Positions 1 to 9,781 of a DNA stretch of 64,000 nucleotides are shown here, piece by piece. Under the pieces are notes generated by a model. That model did not search any database and was not told the origin of the DNA. It saw only the letters and a program-made list of their open reading frames with translations. Numbering within the stretch: position 1 is the stretch's first letter; each line of letters begins with the position of its first letter. This DNA comes from Bacteroidia bacterium (GTDB lineage Bacteria; Bacteroidota; Bacteroidia; J057). The position numbers and the translations under genes are program-made. Location: NCBI GenBank assembly GCA_030430575.1, contig JAUIKF010000003.1:217412-281411 (forward strand), in the 5' to 3' direction.

Positions 1-2543
1 GAAATCCCCCCCATCAGCGCAGCTGAAGGATCATGGACATGTCCATGAAGCAGTTGGCGTCGCCAGTTGAGGTCATGAGCACTCGGAATAATCCGATCTT
101 TCTTGAACCGATCCAGTGGTTTATAACAAATCGCATTTAACCCTAATTCTCGATAAAAAGTAGCTTCCAAATAGTCGCTCAAATTCGCATCATTGATGGT
201 ATCTATCGCCCGCTGAAGCAGCACCATATTGACATCACTGTACTGATATATTTTTCGGTTGTAGCGACGCATATACTTCATCGCCAACCAGAGAGAATCT
301 GCTAAATCATTCCTCATATAAAAATTCCGAGCAACTTCAATGGAAAACGAATCTGTCTTTTCGGGGCTGTAATAGGCCCCAAAACGACTCCCACTTGCAT
401 CTCGGTGGTTGAGGTATGGCAAAATAGGCAAAGCAGGTTGAAGACCAGAATGATGGGTGAGCAATTCACTGATCCGCACGGCAAAAATATTTGACGTCAC
501 TGATAAAGTCATTCTAACAGGGTGATGAACTGCGATCAATGTATCATTCAACAATTCTGCCCATAATTTGGTGCTGTCATCTGTCGCTTTTTGGGGCAAG
601 CTATCTCCAACCACAAGTACATCTGTAGCCTCCCAAACCCTCAAAGAGTCAGCAAATTCCGCAAAGGAAAAAGTGTCAGACAAAATCGCATGTTCATCAA
701 TGGGAGCATCTAGCTCGATGAAGGTATCTTCAAAGAATTCGCCTAAACTGGCCGATAAGGGGAGTTTTTTCTGCTCATAAAGCTTCATTGCAGCTAGGGT
801 AGTAGCGGCAACTTTGGTTACAGAAGCGATATCATACAGGTCCGTTGTTCTTACAGGTCTTCGACGGTCGTAGGTATGATGGCCAAAGGCTTTAGAATAA
901 ATGACCTTTCCATTCTTTGCCACAAACACCTGACAACCAGGCAGTGCTTTTCTCCCAATGGCAATCCGGGCAATCGTATCGATCCGCTTCATCAAGTCAG
1001 AGCGAATGCCTACCGCCTCAGGCTGTTCATATCCCAACCTCGCCAATGGCGTCCGCACGCCTGTGCCTTCCTCAAGCCTGCCTACAGCCATCGGCAGTCG
1101 AGCCCTTGCCCTAGCTCCCCCCATAAGCAGTTGCGCGGGAAGGTCCTGAACGGAAGGGTGTGCATTGTACACATGGAGAATCGTAGGCAGGTCAGATACC
1201 GCAGCCAACTGAGAAAGGGGACCAATATTAAGTAGAATGACTTTGGTGCGCTTAGCGAGTTCGCCCAAAGATTGGAGAAAGGTAGAATCAGCTATTGAAT
1301 CAAGTTCTACATGATTCAAGGCTACAATTACAGGTTCATTTCCTTGAAGACGAGACACCTTGAGGGAAGGCCAATTCTCCGAATCTTCTTTTTTGAGATA
1401 GCGTGTATCGAGGTGTGTATAATAGGAGAAAAAAGTTTCGAATCGAGGGAGTCGCTCGCCTAAGGTTATCAGCAAAGGAGCCTTTTCGGCAAGTTTGGTC
1501 AGGGGAATCTGCTTGAGGTCGTCTTTGACAACCGTGAGGGTCGCTTCATTGAAGCGGCGATTGAGCTGATTGAACCGAATGCTATCTAGAGCGGGTGTAT
1601 AATGGGGACGACTCCAGTATTTGGCAAGCATGAGTTTCTTCAATCGTGGACGCACATTCACCCCTCCATTTGCCACCAACTGCGTCAAACTTGCATGGAG
1701 GCTTTTGACTGAATCCCTTACGATCAACATGTCCGCACCAGACGCCAGTGCCTGGGTCAGTATTCCTAGATCTGAAGCTAGGCTATCTGGAAGCGTCATG
1801 AGGATCAATCCCTGAAAGGCATTTCGCATGGCAATCAACGTACTGTCATCCTCTAAAATGCTGGACGAGACAATCGCGCTAGTAAGTCCATCCTGGCTGA
1901 AGGCTTTGAGCTTTTCTTCCTTGAATATTTGGTCAAACTCATTGCCTTTACAATCGCATTCCATCCCTGAGAGAAGATGGGACCTCACTATAGGCCTAAA
2001 AATCTGGACAGATTTCTCAATCATCTCAGGGGTATACCCCTTACACATCAGGCTTTTACTGATTTGAAGCTGGGCGCCTAAAGTTCGGGCCTGTAAAGCC
2101 AATCCTGTCCCTATAAAATTGATTTGACTATCGGTAGCGACGCTAGCCAATGCCATCGGGTCTGGGAAACCCAAGCCCTGCAGCGGTTCATCTATGGCAA
2201 TCAGTGCTGGAACCGCCATCCGATGCTGAACCCACTCGACGAAGGTCGTCTGCGTCTGAAACGGAAATCCAGATAGCCAGACCCCACCAGGCGACCGTCC
2301 ATCCAATCGGGTGATAAAGCTGTCAATTGATTCCACCCCTCGTGTCTGAATCATCATCAGCTGAGCAGCTTGCTGGGACGCGTCTAACTCGCTGAGCACT
2401 GAGTCAGCCCATTCACTTTCTATGTAGAGGTAGGGAATTGGAGTAATATAAGCAGCCTCACGCTTTGACCCAAGGTAAAGCGATACCATCAATACCGTGA
2501 TGCTAAACACCACGCTTGCCAAAATAATGGGTTTAACCCGCAT
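1..2543 (-). CDS. GH3-like N-domain fused to serine beta-lactamase-type hydrolase (3' end outside window)
   Basis: The frame opens at ATG 2543 and is still open at base 1, giving about 847 visible residues. A hydrophobic N-terminal anchor (about residues 4-22) suggests export. Residues about 40-480 follow the layout of family 3 glycoside hydrolases (QxAQLMMIQTRG, then PGGVWLSG, PALIAIDEPLQGLG). From about residue 560 there is a class C beta-lactamase/transpeptidase-like domain with SxxK at S574-VTK577 and the tyrosine motif Y768-S-D770. Two-domain proteins of this type are common in Bacteroidota and are thought to act in cell-wall glycan turnover. The GH3 signature KHFPGHGDT and the NxRSFG loop cannot be found between residues 140 and 190, so the sugar-hydrolase half looks degenerate. 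It starts 3 nt after the preceding gene's stop, so the two are probably co-transcribed. Family assignment is good; substrate is unknown. Confidence 0.85.
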   Translation of the reverse strand, partial: MRVKPIILASVVFSITVLMVSLYLGSKREAAYITPIPYLYIESEWADSVLSELDASQQAAQLMMIQTRGVESIDSFITRLDGRSPGGVWLSGFPFQTQTTFVEWVQHRMAVPALIAIDEPLQGLGFPDPMALASVATDSQINFIGTGLALQARTLGAQLQISKSLMCKGYTPEMIEKSVQIFRPIVRSHLLSGMECDCKGNEFDQIFKEEKLKAFSQDGLTSAIVSSSILEDDSTLIAMRNAFQGLILMTLPDSLASDLGILTQALASGADMLIVRDSVKSLHASLTQLVANGGVNVRPRLKKLMLAKYWSRPHYTPALDSIRFNQLNRRFNEATLTVVKDDLKQIPLTKLAEKAPLLITLGERLPRFETFFSYYTHLDTRYLKKEDSENWPSLKVSRLQGNEPVIVALNHVELDSIADSTFLQSLGELAKRTKVILLNIGPLSQLAAVSDLPTILHVYNAHPSVQDLPAQLLMGGARARARLPMAVGRLEEGTGVRTPLARLGYEQPEAVGIRSDLMKRIDTIARIAIGRKALPGCQVFVAKNGKVIYSKAFGHHTYDRRRPVRTTDLYDIASVTKVAATTLAAMKLYEQKKLPLSASLGEFFEDTFIELDAPIDEHAILSDTFSFAEFADSLRVWEATDVLVVGDSLPQKATDDSTKLWAELLNDTLIAVHHPVRMTLSVTSNIFAVRISELLTHHSGLQPALPILPYLNHRDASGSRFGAYYSPEKTDSFSIEVARNFYMRNDLADSLWLAMKYMRRYNRKIYQYSDVNMVLLQRAIDTINDANLSDYLEATFYRELGLNAICYKPLDRFKKDRIIPSAHDLNWRRQLLHGHVHDPSAALMGGI

Positions 2544-2546
2544 TTT

Positions 2547-3362
2547 TTATTTATCGGCATCCACATTTAGCTGAATGGAAAGCGATTTATCTTTCAAGCT
2601 ATAGGTGGAAATATAGGTCTCTGTAATCAGAAAATGGACATGAAGCTCTTTTTGAGAAGAATACAGGAGTAAATTGCAAATCTCAGTTGGCAAAAGATAG
2701 GGGCGCTTTTTGTCTGAAAGGGTCTGAATCGTCACTACTTTCCCTTGCTCGTCTGGTGCTTGAATATTGCTAATTCGGGCAAAAGGATGTAACTGAGTAT
2801 AGTAATCTAATTCTCCCTTCTTGGTATAAAAAAACACATAATCATTGCCCAAAGGGATAAAAGAAGTATCTCCTGTAATGGGGCGAACATATCCTTTGAT
2901 CCATTTTTTATCCTCTACAAAAGAAAGACTCAATTGGGTACCTTCGGGCGCCTTGAAGATAGGGTCACTTTTGATATATAACAGGGCCTCCATTTTGATG
3001 TCATATAGGAGCTGTTCCTTCTCCGTAAGCTTGCGTTCATGAGAGTCTATGTCAAGATTTCCAGAAATTTCGGGGTTTCCACTACTAAAGGTATAGACAA
3101 TTCCCAGATTGTCATAGGCTCCGTTCCAATATACACATTTATATATTCCCTCTTCTTCATAAGATAAATACCCTCTTAACCCTGTCATTCCACCATTGGC
3201 ATACAAATACTCTGCTGATGCACGGGTAAGGCGCTCCAGGTTGTACAAGATTTCCCCTTCTTTGGCGAGTCCCTGTGTCAGTGCTTCGCTCATATTTTGA
3301 GCGGGTAAAAAAGAAATAGATAAAAGTGAGGTGAGTAAAAAAATGAGAAGCTTATGTCGCAT
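2547..3362 (-). CDS. secreted protein of unknown function
   Basis: This 271-residue protein opens with a clear Sec signal peptide (basic MRHK, a leucine-rich core, then LPAQN). The mature part has no domain I recognise. It looks mostly beta-rich, with alternating hydrophobic and charged segments and a lysine/aspartate-rich end. The stop lies 3 nt before the start of the GH3-like/serine hydrolase gene, so both probably come from one transcript and may share an envelope role. The coding assignment rests on the long open frame, the signal peptide and the tight spacing. Confidence 0.8.
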   Translation of the reverse strand: MRHKLLIFLLTSLLSISFLPAQNMSEALTQGLAKEGEILYNLERLTRASAEYLYANGGMTGLRGYLSYEEEGIYKCVYWNGAYDNLGIVYTFSSGNPEISGNLDIDSHERKLTEKEQLLYDIKMEALLYIKSDPIFKAPEGTQLSLSFVEDKKWIKGYVRPITGDTSFIPLGNDYVFFYTKKGELDYYTQLHPFARISNIQAPDEQGKVVTIQTLSDKKRPYLLPTEICNLLLYSSQKELHVHFLITETYISTYSLKDKSLSIQLNVDADK

Positions 3363-3462
3363 AGATTAAAGATAGGTTAAGAAATTGGATTTTGACAGGA
3401 ACTTAGGAAATGTTCAAATACAAACTCAAATTACCTAGGGTAAGCCACTTTAATGCCACTTC

Positions 3463-5241
3463 TTAATTTTCCTTCAAATAAGCAAATATTTCCTTGCGCA
3501 TATTTAAAAATCCTGCTTCTGTGGGTTCATAAATCACGTGGCGGTATTTTTTGAAGTCAAAAGGAATATCGCCAGAACGTTGTGTCAAGATCACTACTTT
3601 TTTGCCTAAGGTATGCGCAATGCCAAGTATATAAAATACTTCCGGAGATTTTTCTGAAACATCCGCCAGAATAAAATCAGCTTTACTGACTTCATCCCAA
3701 ATTTTCTCCAAGACCACATACTCAAAGATGGAAGTAGCTTGCCAGCAGGTAAACCCAGCGGGTGTCAAGGCGTGTTGTAACTCTTTCCAGACTGATTTTG
3801 CATCCTCCCCTTCAGAAGGTACCACCACCAAACAACTGTTTTTCACCAACTCTATTCGCCTACGTTTAAAGATAGGTCGCACCAAAATTCCTCCCTGCTG
3901 AACTAGTGCCGAGGTTTCAACCTCCTGCTTTCTGGGAACATTATAGGTTTTCAGTCTCAACCTTTCCCATAACAAATCACTCAGCCGTTGCTCCTTCATG
4001 TTATCTCCTAACAAGAGGGAAAAACTCCCTGAACCCGTCCCGAACTCAAACACAATATTGATGGTTTGCCCCGTTATCGGCCGGGTGAGATATAGAGAAA
4101 GCATGCTCACTGCCCGTTGGTAGAGATAAAACAAGTCTTTGAGTTGCTCCATCACTACGTCGTGGTAATGGTCGCCTTCCTTACTAGATAGGAAAGCCAT
4201 AGCTTGTGCACTTTTGAGAAAATCTTGATTTATCTCAGCTACCAATTTCAACAAATCCTCTATTACAAAAGTATCAGGATCAAAGTTGAAAGTCTCTTTC
4301 GTCGCCTCCAAGCTGAAGCCAGTATCTCCTTCGGGCATAGATAACTGACTGATTATCAAAGACGCCATATCTTCGTTAGAGTCAGTACACACCCTTAATT
4401 CGCTATCCGCTTCCAACGGCAAAGGAGAATAAGACAAGTCCAATTCCAACTTTTTCCCATCTGCACCATCCATACGGATATAGAGCTTATGAATGTCTCC
4501 CTTGAGTTGGTAGAGGTTTTCCCTTAATTCATCTGCCTTAAGCCCCATCATCAGATCCCCTCCATAAGTCAGGATTCTAAGGTCAAAAGTAGCATCGTCT
4601 AGGTATTGGATAAAAAGGTCATAAATAAAATCGACCAGTGTATCTACCTGGATCTCTTTATTAAAGATAAATTTCGTCTCATATACAGCGTATGTTTTAG
4701 GCTCAGTTGGCACAGGTTGTCCCATAATTCCCATAATCGGCGCTGCCTTTGCCTTTTTTTCACCAGCCTCTGCAATCTCTTGCAGGAGGTCTCCCAATTG
4801 CTCGCTGAGGGCTTCCTCTGCAGGCTCAACTGTTGGTGGCACTTCTTCTTGGATTTCTGGTTCTGGTCGAGGTTCCCAAATTCCAAGCAGCATATCTCTG
4901 ATTTCCTCATTTTCAGCTTTGCTTCCAGCAACTATGACAAATTGGCCATCTCCTTCTCCACTCCCCTTTGCAAATCTTATATTAATATTTAGCCCTTTTC
5001 CTTTCTCAGTGCTACTGGAAGTAGAGATAGTACTGATTTTTTGCGGATACTTGGCATATAAAGCCTTCAACTCCTCATACTCCAACCCATAATGACTTTC
5101 TCCTTTGGTGGTTTTGAGGTACGAATTGAAGATCCGGTCTTCCAGGAAATGTGCGGAAATCTGCGAAAGACGTTCGATGAGGATATCAATCGTCACTTCA
5201 TTTCCAAAAGAGAAGCTGCCATATAGGGGCTTTATTTTCAT
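3463..5241 (-). CDS. triple-repeat protein with C-terminal NDT/TIR-like domain
   Basis: This 592-residue protein has no signal peptide and is probably cytoplasmic. Three divergent copies of one domain of about 115-125 residues can be read by eye at residues 5-120, 184-300 and 306-428. Each starts with an aromatic strand and an acidic helix (FGNEVTIDILIERL, FNKEIQVDTLVDFI, FDPDTFVIEDLLKL) and ends with a paired-strand unit plus helix (LNINIRF, LELDLSY, INIVFEF). A proline/glutamate-rich linker (about 122-165) separates the first two. Residues about 468-592 resemble the nucleoside 2-deoxyribosyltransferase/TIR-like fold (CLVVVPS, ADFILADVSEKSPEVFYILGIAH, then KKVVILT). The glutamate usual in FYELGxAH is Ile538, so NAD- or nucleoside-cleaving activity is doubtful. 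The gene stands alone between unrelated genes. Function is unknown; sensing or signalling is only an inference. Confidence 0.85.
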   Translation of the reverse strand: MKIKPLYGSFSFGNEVTIDILIERLSQISAHFLEDRIFNSYLKTTKGESHYGLEYEELKALYAKYPQKISTISTSSSTEKGKGLNINIRFAKGSGEGDGQFVIVAGSKAENEEIRDMLLGIWEPRPEPEIQEEVPPTVEPAEEALSEQLGDLLQEIAEAGEKKAKAAPIMGIMGQPVPTEPKTYAVYETKFIFNKEIQVDTLVDFIYDLFIQYLDDATFDLRILTYGGDLMMGLKADELRENLYQLKGDIHKLYIRMDGADGKKLELDLSYSPLPLEADSELRVCTDSNEDMASLIISQLSMPEGDTGFSLEATKETFNFDPDTFVIEDLLKLVAEINQDFLKSAQAMAFLSSKEGDHYHDVVMEQLKDLFYLYQRAVSMLSLYLTRPITGQTINIVFEFGTGSGSFSLLLGDNMKEQRLSDLLWERLRLKTYNVPRKQEVETSALVQQGGILVRPIFKRRRIELVKNSCLVVVPSEGEDAKSVWKELQHALTPAGFTCWQATSIFEYVVLEKIWDEVSKADFILADVSEKSPEVFYILGIAHTLGKKVVILTQRSGDIPFDFKKYRHVIYEPTEAGFLNMRKEIFAYLKEN

Positions 5242-5364
5242 GTAGTTAACAAATGATTGAATGATAGAAGGAGAGAATGATAGAATAGAAGAAGAATGAT
5301 AATATGAGTAAATGAATAAATGATAAAGTGAATGCCGATTGGGAAATAAACTTCTTTCTAGCTC
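5242..5364. repeat. short-word array (ATGATAGAA-type) between two minus-strand genes
   Basis: The gap upstream of the triple-repeat gene is made largely of variants of GAATGATAGAA and AATGATAAA from about 5248 to 5335. The same word in reverse complement (ATTCTATC) fills the gap at 10979-11028, and related words occur at 34315-34475 and 45538-45584. No open frame or clear hairpin is present. It may still hold the promoter of the 3463-5241 gene, but no TAnnTTTG box is obvious. Confidence 0.5.
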
Positions 5365-8300
5365 TTAATTCCCTGTACATCCACATGTTGGGCCATAAAA
5401 GCCGTGGGTAGTCCCATGCCAATCAAAAAACTCTGACGTACGGCCATTTTCCCAGAAAAATGGCTGCCGTCTCTTGGGGTGAGCTCCCACCTCATTCATG
5501 GTATTAGGGTCGTATACCCGTCCGTTTTTGACGACCATGTAAATATCTTCTGTGTGTTGGATATCATCCAGTGGATTGGCATTCAAGATGACGATGTCTG
5601 CCATCTTCCCAGGAGCCATCGATCCTAATGCATGTCCCATGCCGATGTAGTCGGCACCGTGCTGTGTAGCTGCGCGAAGAGCTTCATAAGGAGTCATACC
5701 TCCCTGAACCAGCATCCATAACTCCCAATGAGCACCCAGCCCCTGAAGCTGTCCATGTGCCCCTAATTGCACTTTGGTGCCGCCGCCGAGCAGTTTTTTA
5801 CAGCCCTCGGCATTAGTGATATGCCCAAACTCTGTGTCAGGGACCATCGTCCTACGACGAGACCGGGCATCCACAATCGCTCGTGGCGTGAATGTCAGCA
5901 GGCGCTCCTTTTCCCATACATTGGTCTTTTGGTACCAATAATTCTCTCCCCATAAGCCGCCGTAGCCTACCACTAGGGTGGGGGTATATCCTGTTTGACT
6001 ATTGTTCCAAAGATTGGTGACATCCGCATAAAATGGATTCACGGGGATGGAGTGCTCTACCCCAGTATGACCGTCCAGAATCATGGTCATATTGTGCAAA
6101 AAGGTGGAACCCCCTTCTGGATACACCATCATTTCCAATTCACGCGCAGCCTGAACGACCTGCTGACGCTGTTCGCGTCTAGGTTGGTTATAACTTTTCA
6201 CAGAAAAGGCACCCACAGCCTTTAATCGGCGTAAGTGAGACCGCGCATCATCAAGGCTATTGATGACTGCTTTGAAGTCTCCTTCTGCTCCATAGAGAAT
6301 GGTTCCAGTAGAATAGATTCTTGGGCCTACCATAAGCCCTGCTTCTACCATCTCCCTTTGGGAAAAGACCATCTCAGTGCTGATCGAAGGATCATGGGTA
6401 GTCGTCACGCCATAGGCGAGATTCGCATAATATGACCATTGCTGTTGAGGAGACAAGCCATTCCAGCTCGCTCCTAAATGGGCATGTACATCAATTAAAC
6501 CTGGAATAAGGGTCTTTCCCGTGCAATTCATCACATAGGCTCCTGCAACCTCCGGCGGGGCTCCTTCCCCAATCATTTTTATTTTATTGTCCTTTATCCA
6601 AACATATCCTTTTTCAATCACCTCTTCTCCGCGCATGGTGATTATTCGTCCATGTGTCAAGATCAAATCTCCTTTAGGAATATCAGTTGAGATTTTCAAT
6701 CCGATGTCTAGCCCCTTTTCAGCGACAGGAGGCAACTCGGAGGGTGCGCCTTCTACAAAATCAAAAGAAGTTTTGATACTCCTAGTGAAATATTCTGGGC
6801 CTAGCACCCAGTGAAGGTTTTTGCTATCGCCAGACCAGTGAAGGGAGGTGCCAGCATCGCGGGAAACTTTTGTTATCGGAAGGGTAGAAGACTTAGCAGA
6901 TAGGTCAATTTCTTTACCGATCTGAGGCATAGGCGCGACGTAGGCATTAAACAGTTCCGTAAAGGCAAACCATTTACCATCGGGACTTGGGACAAATTGG
7001 GTTGCGTATTTTGAGGAAAAAATGGTCTGTACTTCGCGGGATTTTACATCAATACATTTAAAAAACTTTTTGATACTTCCCATTTGAACCAAATAGTACA
7101 CCTTACGGCTATCCGCACTGAACTGGGGCATGGTACCATGGTCAACAAGCAGTTCATTTTCACGAGAAGCAAAGGTGTGCAGATAAATGCCTGTATTCTT
7201 TCCATGCGTTCTCCCCAAAACGATATTCCCCGCGCCTTTTTCAAAAACAAGGGACAGACCATCGGGACTGAACCTTGGATGGTGGTAATAGCCTTTTTCT
7301 TTTGTCAGGCGGTAGAGCCTCGTTATGACACCTGGCAATTCGCTCAAGGAGGCCATGTATACGTGCCCCATGTCCTGATCATCCCATGTCGTGAAAGCGA
7401 TGTAATCCCCTTTTGGGCTAAAAGTGGGGTAATACTCAAAATCGTCATCATTTGTCAGTCTTTGTGGCTTTCCATTGGGTAATTCTTTTAAGTAAATATG
7501 CCCTAATGCATTGAATGCCAGCCATTTGCCATCGGGAGATGTCGTGGCGTGGCGAATCATCTTAGCCTGAAGGGTCGGGGGAGCCACTTCCTGACGGAAA
7601 TTCACGGCATCCTGAATCACTTGCTTGACAGGAGCTTCGAAAGGAATGACCACAGTTTTGAGGGTTTTTAACATCAGTTTCCTGATTTTTCCCTTTGCCC
7701 AAAAAACTACTCCGCTTGCATCAGGCAACCAGGCAAATCCTGGATAAACGCCGTGGATCGCCCAGGTCTCTTGCTGATCATGAGAGAGGTCATCATAGAT
7801 AGGCCACTCTTCGCCAGTAGCAAGGTCATGGATATAAAGGACACTTTTGGTACGAACACGCTTCACAAAGGCCAGGTATTTGCCATCAGGAGATGCCTGA
7901 GGTCTACAAGCCCCGCCAGAACCACCTGTGACATTGGTCAGTTTTCCCGTTTCTCGATCGTACCGACGGATCATATATATCTGACCATTAGGGTCTTTAT
8001 TATACTGAAATATGCGCCCGCCACTCATGTCTTCACTGAAGTAAACATATCGTCCATCAGGCGAGATAGAAATATCATTAGCGGCATCTTGCTGATCGTT
8101 TTTGCGCTTGGTGAGCTGAATGCCTTTAGCCCCTGATAGATGGTACATCCACAGTTCTCCTGCGCCCAAAGAGCGCCCAGAGGTGAAATGCTTACGGGTG
8201 ATGAGGTAATGCCCATCTGGAGTAGGTACAGCTCCATTAACGAGACGAAAGGATTCCTTGGTTAATTGGTTCAAATTGGAACCATCTTTGTCCATTATCC

Positions 8301-8637
8301 ATATATTGTCACCGCCTCCTCGATCACTTGTAAATAATATCTTTTTCCCATCAGGCATGAAACGGGGTTGAAATTCATAAGGCAGTCCACCAGAGAGCAG
8401 ATTGGCTTTTCCTCCTTCAATCGGCATGGAATAGATATCCCCCAATAGATCAAAAACAATGGTTTTTCCATCGGGACTCACATCGAGATTCATCCAGGTG
8501 CCTTCATCTACAACAAATGAAGCTTCTGTAAAAGGGCCTTGTGGCGTTGCCACCTCCCATTTATCTTGGTCTTGGGCAAATGTTATTACAGGCACCAGCA
8601 ATATGGACCACAATACAGCGTTTAGCGTTCTGATCAT
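5365..8637 (-). CDS. secreted amidohydrolase with N-terminal TolB/PD40-like beta-propeller
   Basis: The 1090-residue product begins with a signal peptide (MIRTLNAVLWSILLVPVITFAQ). Residues about 40-640 hold repeated blade motifs of the WD40-like PD40/TolB type (SPDGKxIVF, MPDGKKILF, TPDGHYLI, SPDGRYVYF, SPDGKYLAF, SPKGDYIAF). Residues about 660-1060 form an amidohydrolase-superfamily barrel: metal ligands H718 and H720 in GLIDVHAHLG, probable further ligands H862 (VEHSIP) and H961 (AHGQLQG), and the closing GSMAPGKMADIVIL strand region. Such fusions are widespread in Bacteroidota and are usually annotated as imidazolonepropionase-like or dipeptidase-like; the true substrate is unknown. The protein is probably periplasmic. 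It is a single transcription unit with a possible -7 box just upstream. Confidence 0.92.
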   Translation of the reverse strand: MIRTLNAVLWSILLVPVITFAQDQDKWEVATPQGPFTEASFVVDEGTWMNLDVSPDGKTIVFDLLGDIYSMPIEGGKANLLSGGLPYEFQPRFMPDGKKILFTSDRGGGDNIWIMDKDGSNLNQLTKESFRLVNGAVPTPDGHYLITRKHFTSGRSLGAGELWMYHLSGAKGIQLTKRKNDQQDAANDISISPDGRYVYFSEDMSGGRIFQYNKDPNGQIYMIRRYDRETGKLTNVTGGSGGACRPQASPDGKYLAFVKRVRTKSVLYIHDLATGEEWPIYDDLSHDQQETWAIHGVYPGFAWLPDASGVVFWAKGKIRKLMLKTLKTVVIPFEAPVKQVIQDAVNFRQEVAPPTLQAKMIRHATTSPDGKWLAFNALGHIYLKELPNGKPQRLTNDDDFEYYPTFSPKGDYIAFTTWDDQDMGHVYMASLSELPGVITRLYRLTKEKGYYHHPRFSPDGLSLVFEKGAGNIVLGRTHGKNTGIYLHTFASRENELLVDHGTMPQFSADSRKVYYLVQMGSIKKFFKCIDVKSREVQTIFSSKYATQFVPSPDGKWFAFTELFNAYVAPMPQIGKEIDLSAKSSTLPITKVSRDAGTSLHWSGDSKNLHWVLGPEYFTRSIKTSFDFVEGAPSELPPVAEKGLDIGLKISTDIPKGDLILTHGRIITMRGEEVIEKGYVWIKDNKIKMIGEGAPPEVAGAYVMNCTGKTLIPGLIDVHAHLGASWNGLSPQQQWSYYANLAYGVTTTHDPSISTEMVFSQREMVEAGLMVGPRIYSTGTILYGAEGDFKAVINSLDDARSHLRRLKAVGAFSVKSYNQPRREQRQQVVQAARELEMMVYPEGGSTFLHNMTMILDGHTGVEHSIPVNPFYADVTNLWNNSQTGYTPTLVVGYGGLWGENYWYQKTNVWEKERLLTFTPRAIVDARSRRRTMVPDTEFGHITNAEGCKKLLGGGTKVQLGAHGQLQGLGAHWELWMLVQGGMTPYEALRAATQHGADYIGMGHALGSMAPGKMADIVILNANPLDDIQHTEDIYMVVKNGRVYDPNTMNEVGAHPKRRQPFFWENGRTSEFFDWHGTTHGFYGPTCGCTGN

Positions 8638-8671
8638 AAAAAAAGGTATTGGATTGTACTTTGGATTGTGG

Positions 8672-8679
8672 CAAATATA
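8672..8679 (-). promoter_or_regulatory. -7 box TATATTTG for the amidohydrolase gene
   Basis: On the minus strand TATATTTG matches the Bacteroidota -7 consensus TAnnTTTG and lies about 34 nt before the ATG at 8637. No good TTTG -33 element sits at the expected spacing, so only the -7 half is supported. Confidence 0.45.
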
Positions 8680-8753
8680 CTATCTTTTGCCTATCTTTTT
8701 GGTGAAACAATTCCAAGTAACCAAAATATTTATCATATCCTAACTTAGCAACC

Positions 8754-9758
8754 ATGAAACTATTCCCTATCAAATCTTTGAGTTTTATCCTTCTACTTGT
8801 CCTTTACTTTCCCCTAAAAGCCCAGGAACCAGTCCTGGTGCAAGCCATGAAGCAGATTGAAGCCTTTGAAACACGGGTTTCTGCCTTATTGGGATTTGGC
8901 GGTGCAAATGGGCTTGAAGCTACCGATACCCGATCTCTCAGCGACCTTTTCCTCACAGAGGAGGTGACCATCGGCTGGGAATGGCGCAAGAATGGAGGCC
9001 TTCAAGCCTTCACTCACCCTGCCAAAGGCTTGGCCGTAGCCCTACGTGCCAAAGCTTCTGGGCAGCGGATTTTTAGTGATCACGCGATTGTTTTTCGAAC
9101 GCTGGAAGTCTTCCAACTCAAGGGGTTTCAAAATCTTGATGGCAACTCATATCTAGCTATTGGGAATCTATGGAAATTTCAGGCAGATAATTCAGGCAAG
9201 GTCAATCTTACCGGCTACGAACGCCCAGAAGAGGTTGCTGTCAAGGTCTCAGCAGCTGAGCGGGCACGGCTACTGATTCAGCCTTCTGAGGTATTCTTGG
9301 GAAAAACCGACATGGTCATTTCCCTAACATCTTCCCTTGCAGCTTCCGATGACTCAGGCAGCAGCCCAATCAGCAACCAAAGATTGGAAAACATAGAAAA
9401 AATACATTTTGTCCAAAAAGGAGAGACTTTGTACGGCCTCGCCCGAAAGTATGGCCTGGAGATTGAAACGCTTAAAAGACTTAATGGCCTGACAGACAAC
9501 CTTATCCAGCCTGGCCAGCGACTGATGGTGCAAGGAGGCATAGCCAGCAAGATGGAAGAACCGCCGATAAACAATACCGAAGGCACGCGGGATATAGAGA
9601 AACGGAAACAGCAAAGCGCCCAGAAACTCTACCAAGTAGAAGAAGGAGATAATCTCTTCACCATTGCAGATAAGCATGGCCTATCTATTGTAGATTTGGT
9701 GGATATGAATCCCAATTCCAGTTTTGATGTAGGGGATAAAGTGGTGGTAAAAAAGTAA
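8754..9758 (+). CDS. secreted protein with two C-terminal LysM domains
   Basis: This 334-residue protein has a signal peptide ending at KAQEP. Residues about 25-200 form a domain I do not recognise. Two LysM modules follow: residues about 218-262 (FVQKGETLYGLARKYGL, ending in LIQPGQRLMV) and about 291-334 (YQVEEGDNLFTIADKHGL, ending in DVGDKVVV). LysM binds the glycan of peptidoglycan, so the protein probably sits in the periplasm on the cell wall. The next gene, 23 nt away, encodes a protein of the same length and domain order, so the pair looks like a tandem duplication and probably an operon. Confidence 0.9.
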   Translation: MKLFPIKSLSFILLLVLYFPLKAQEPVLVQAMKQIEAFETRVSALLGFGGANGLEATDTRSLSDLFLTEEVTIGWEWRKNGGLQAFTHPAKGLAVALRAKASGQRIFSDHAIVFRTLEVFQLKGFQNLDGNSYLAIGNLWKFQADNSGKVNLTGYERPEEVAVKVSAAERARLLIQPSEVFLGKTDMVISLTSSLAASDDSGSSPISNQRLENIEKIHFVQKGETLYGLARKYGLEIETLKRLNGLTDNLIQPGQRLMVQGGIASKMEEPPINNTEGTRDIEKRKQQSAQKLYQVEEGDNLFTIADKHGLSIVDLVDMNPNSSFDVGDKVVVKK

Positions 9759-9781
9759 ATTTTGAATCCTATACAAAAGCT

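Noticed and set aside
876..1235. Plus-strand open frame of 119 codons near the window start
   Set aside because: It is the antisense shadow of the serine-hydrolase domain, whose SxxK motif and fold are clear on the minus strand.
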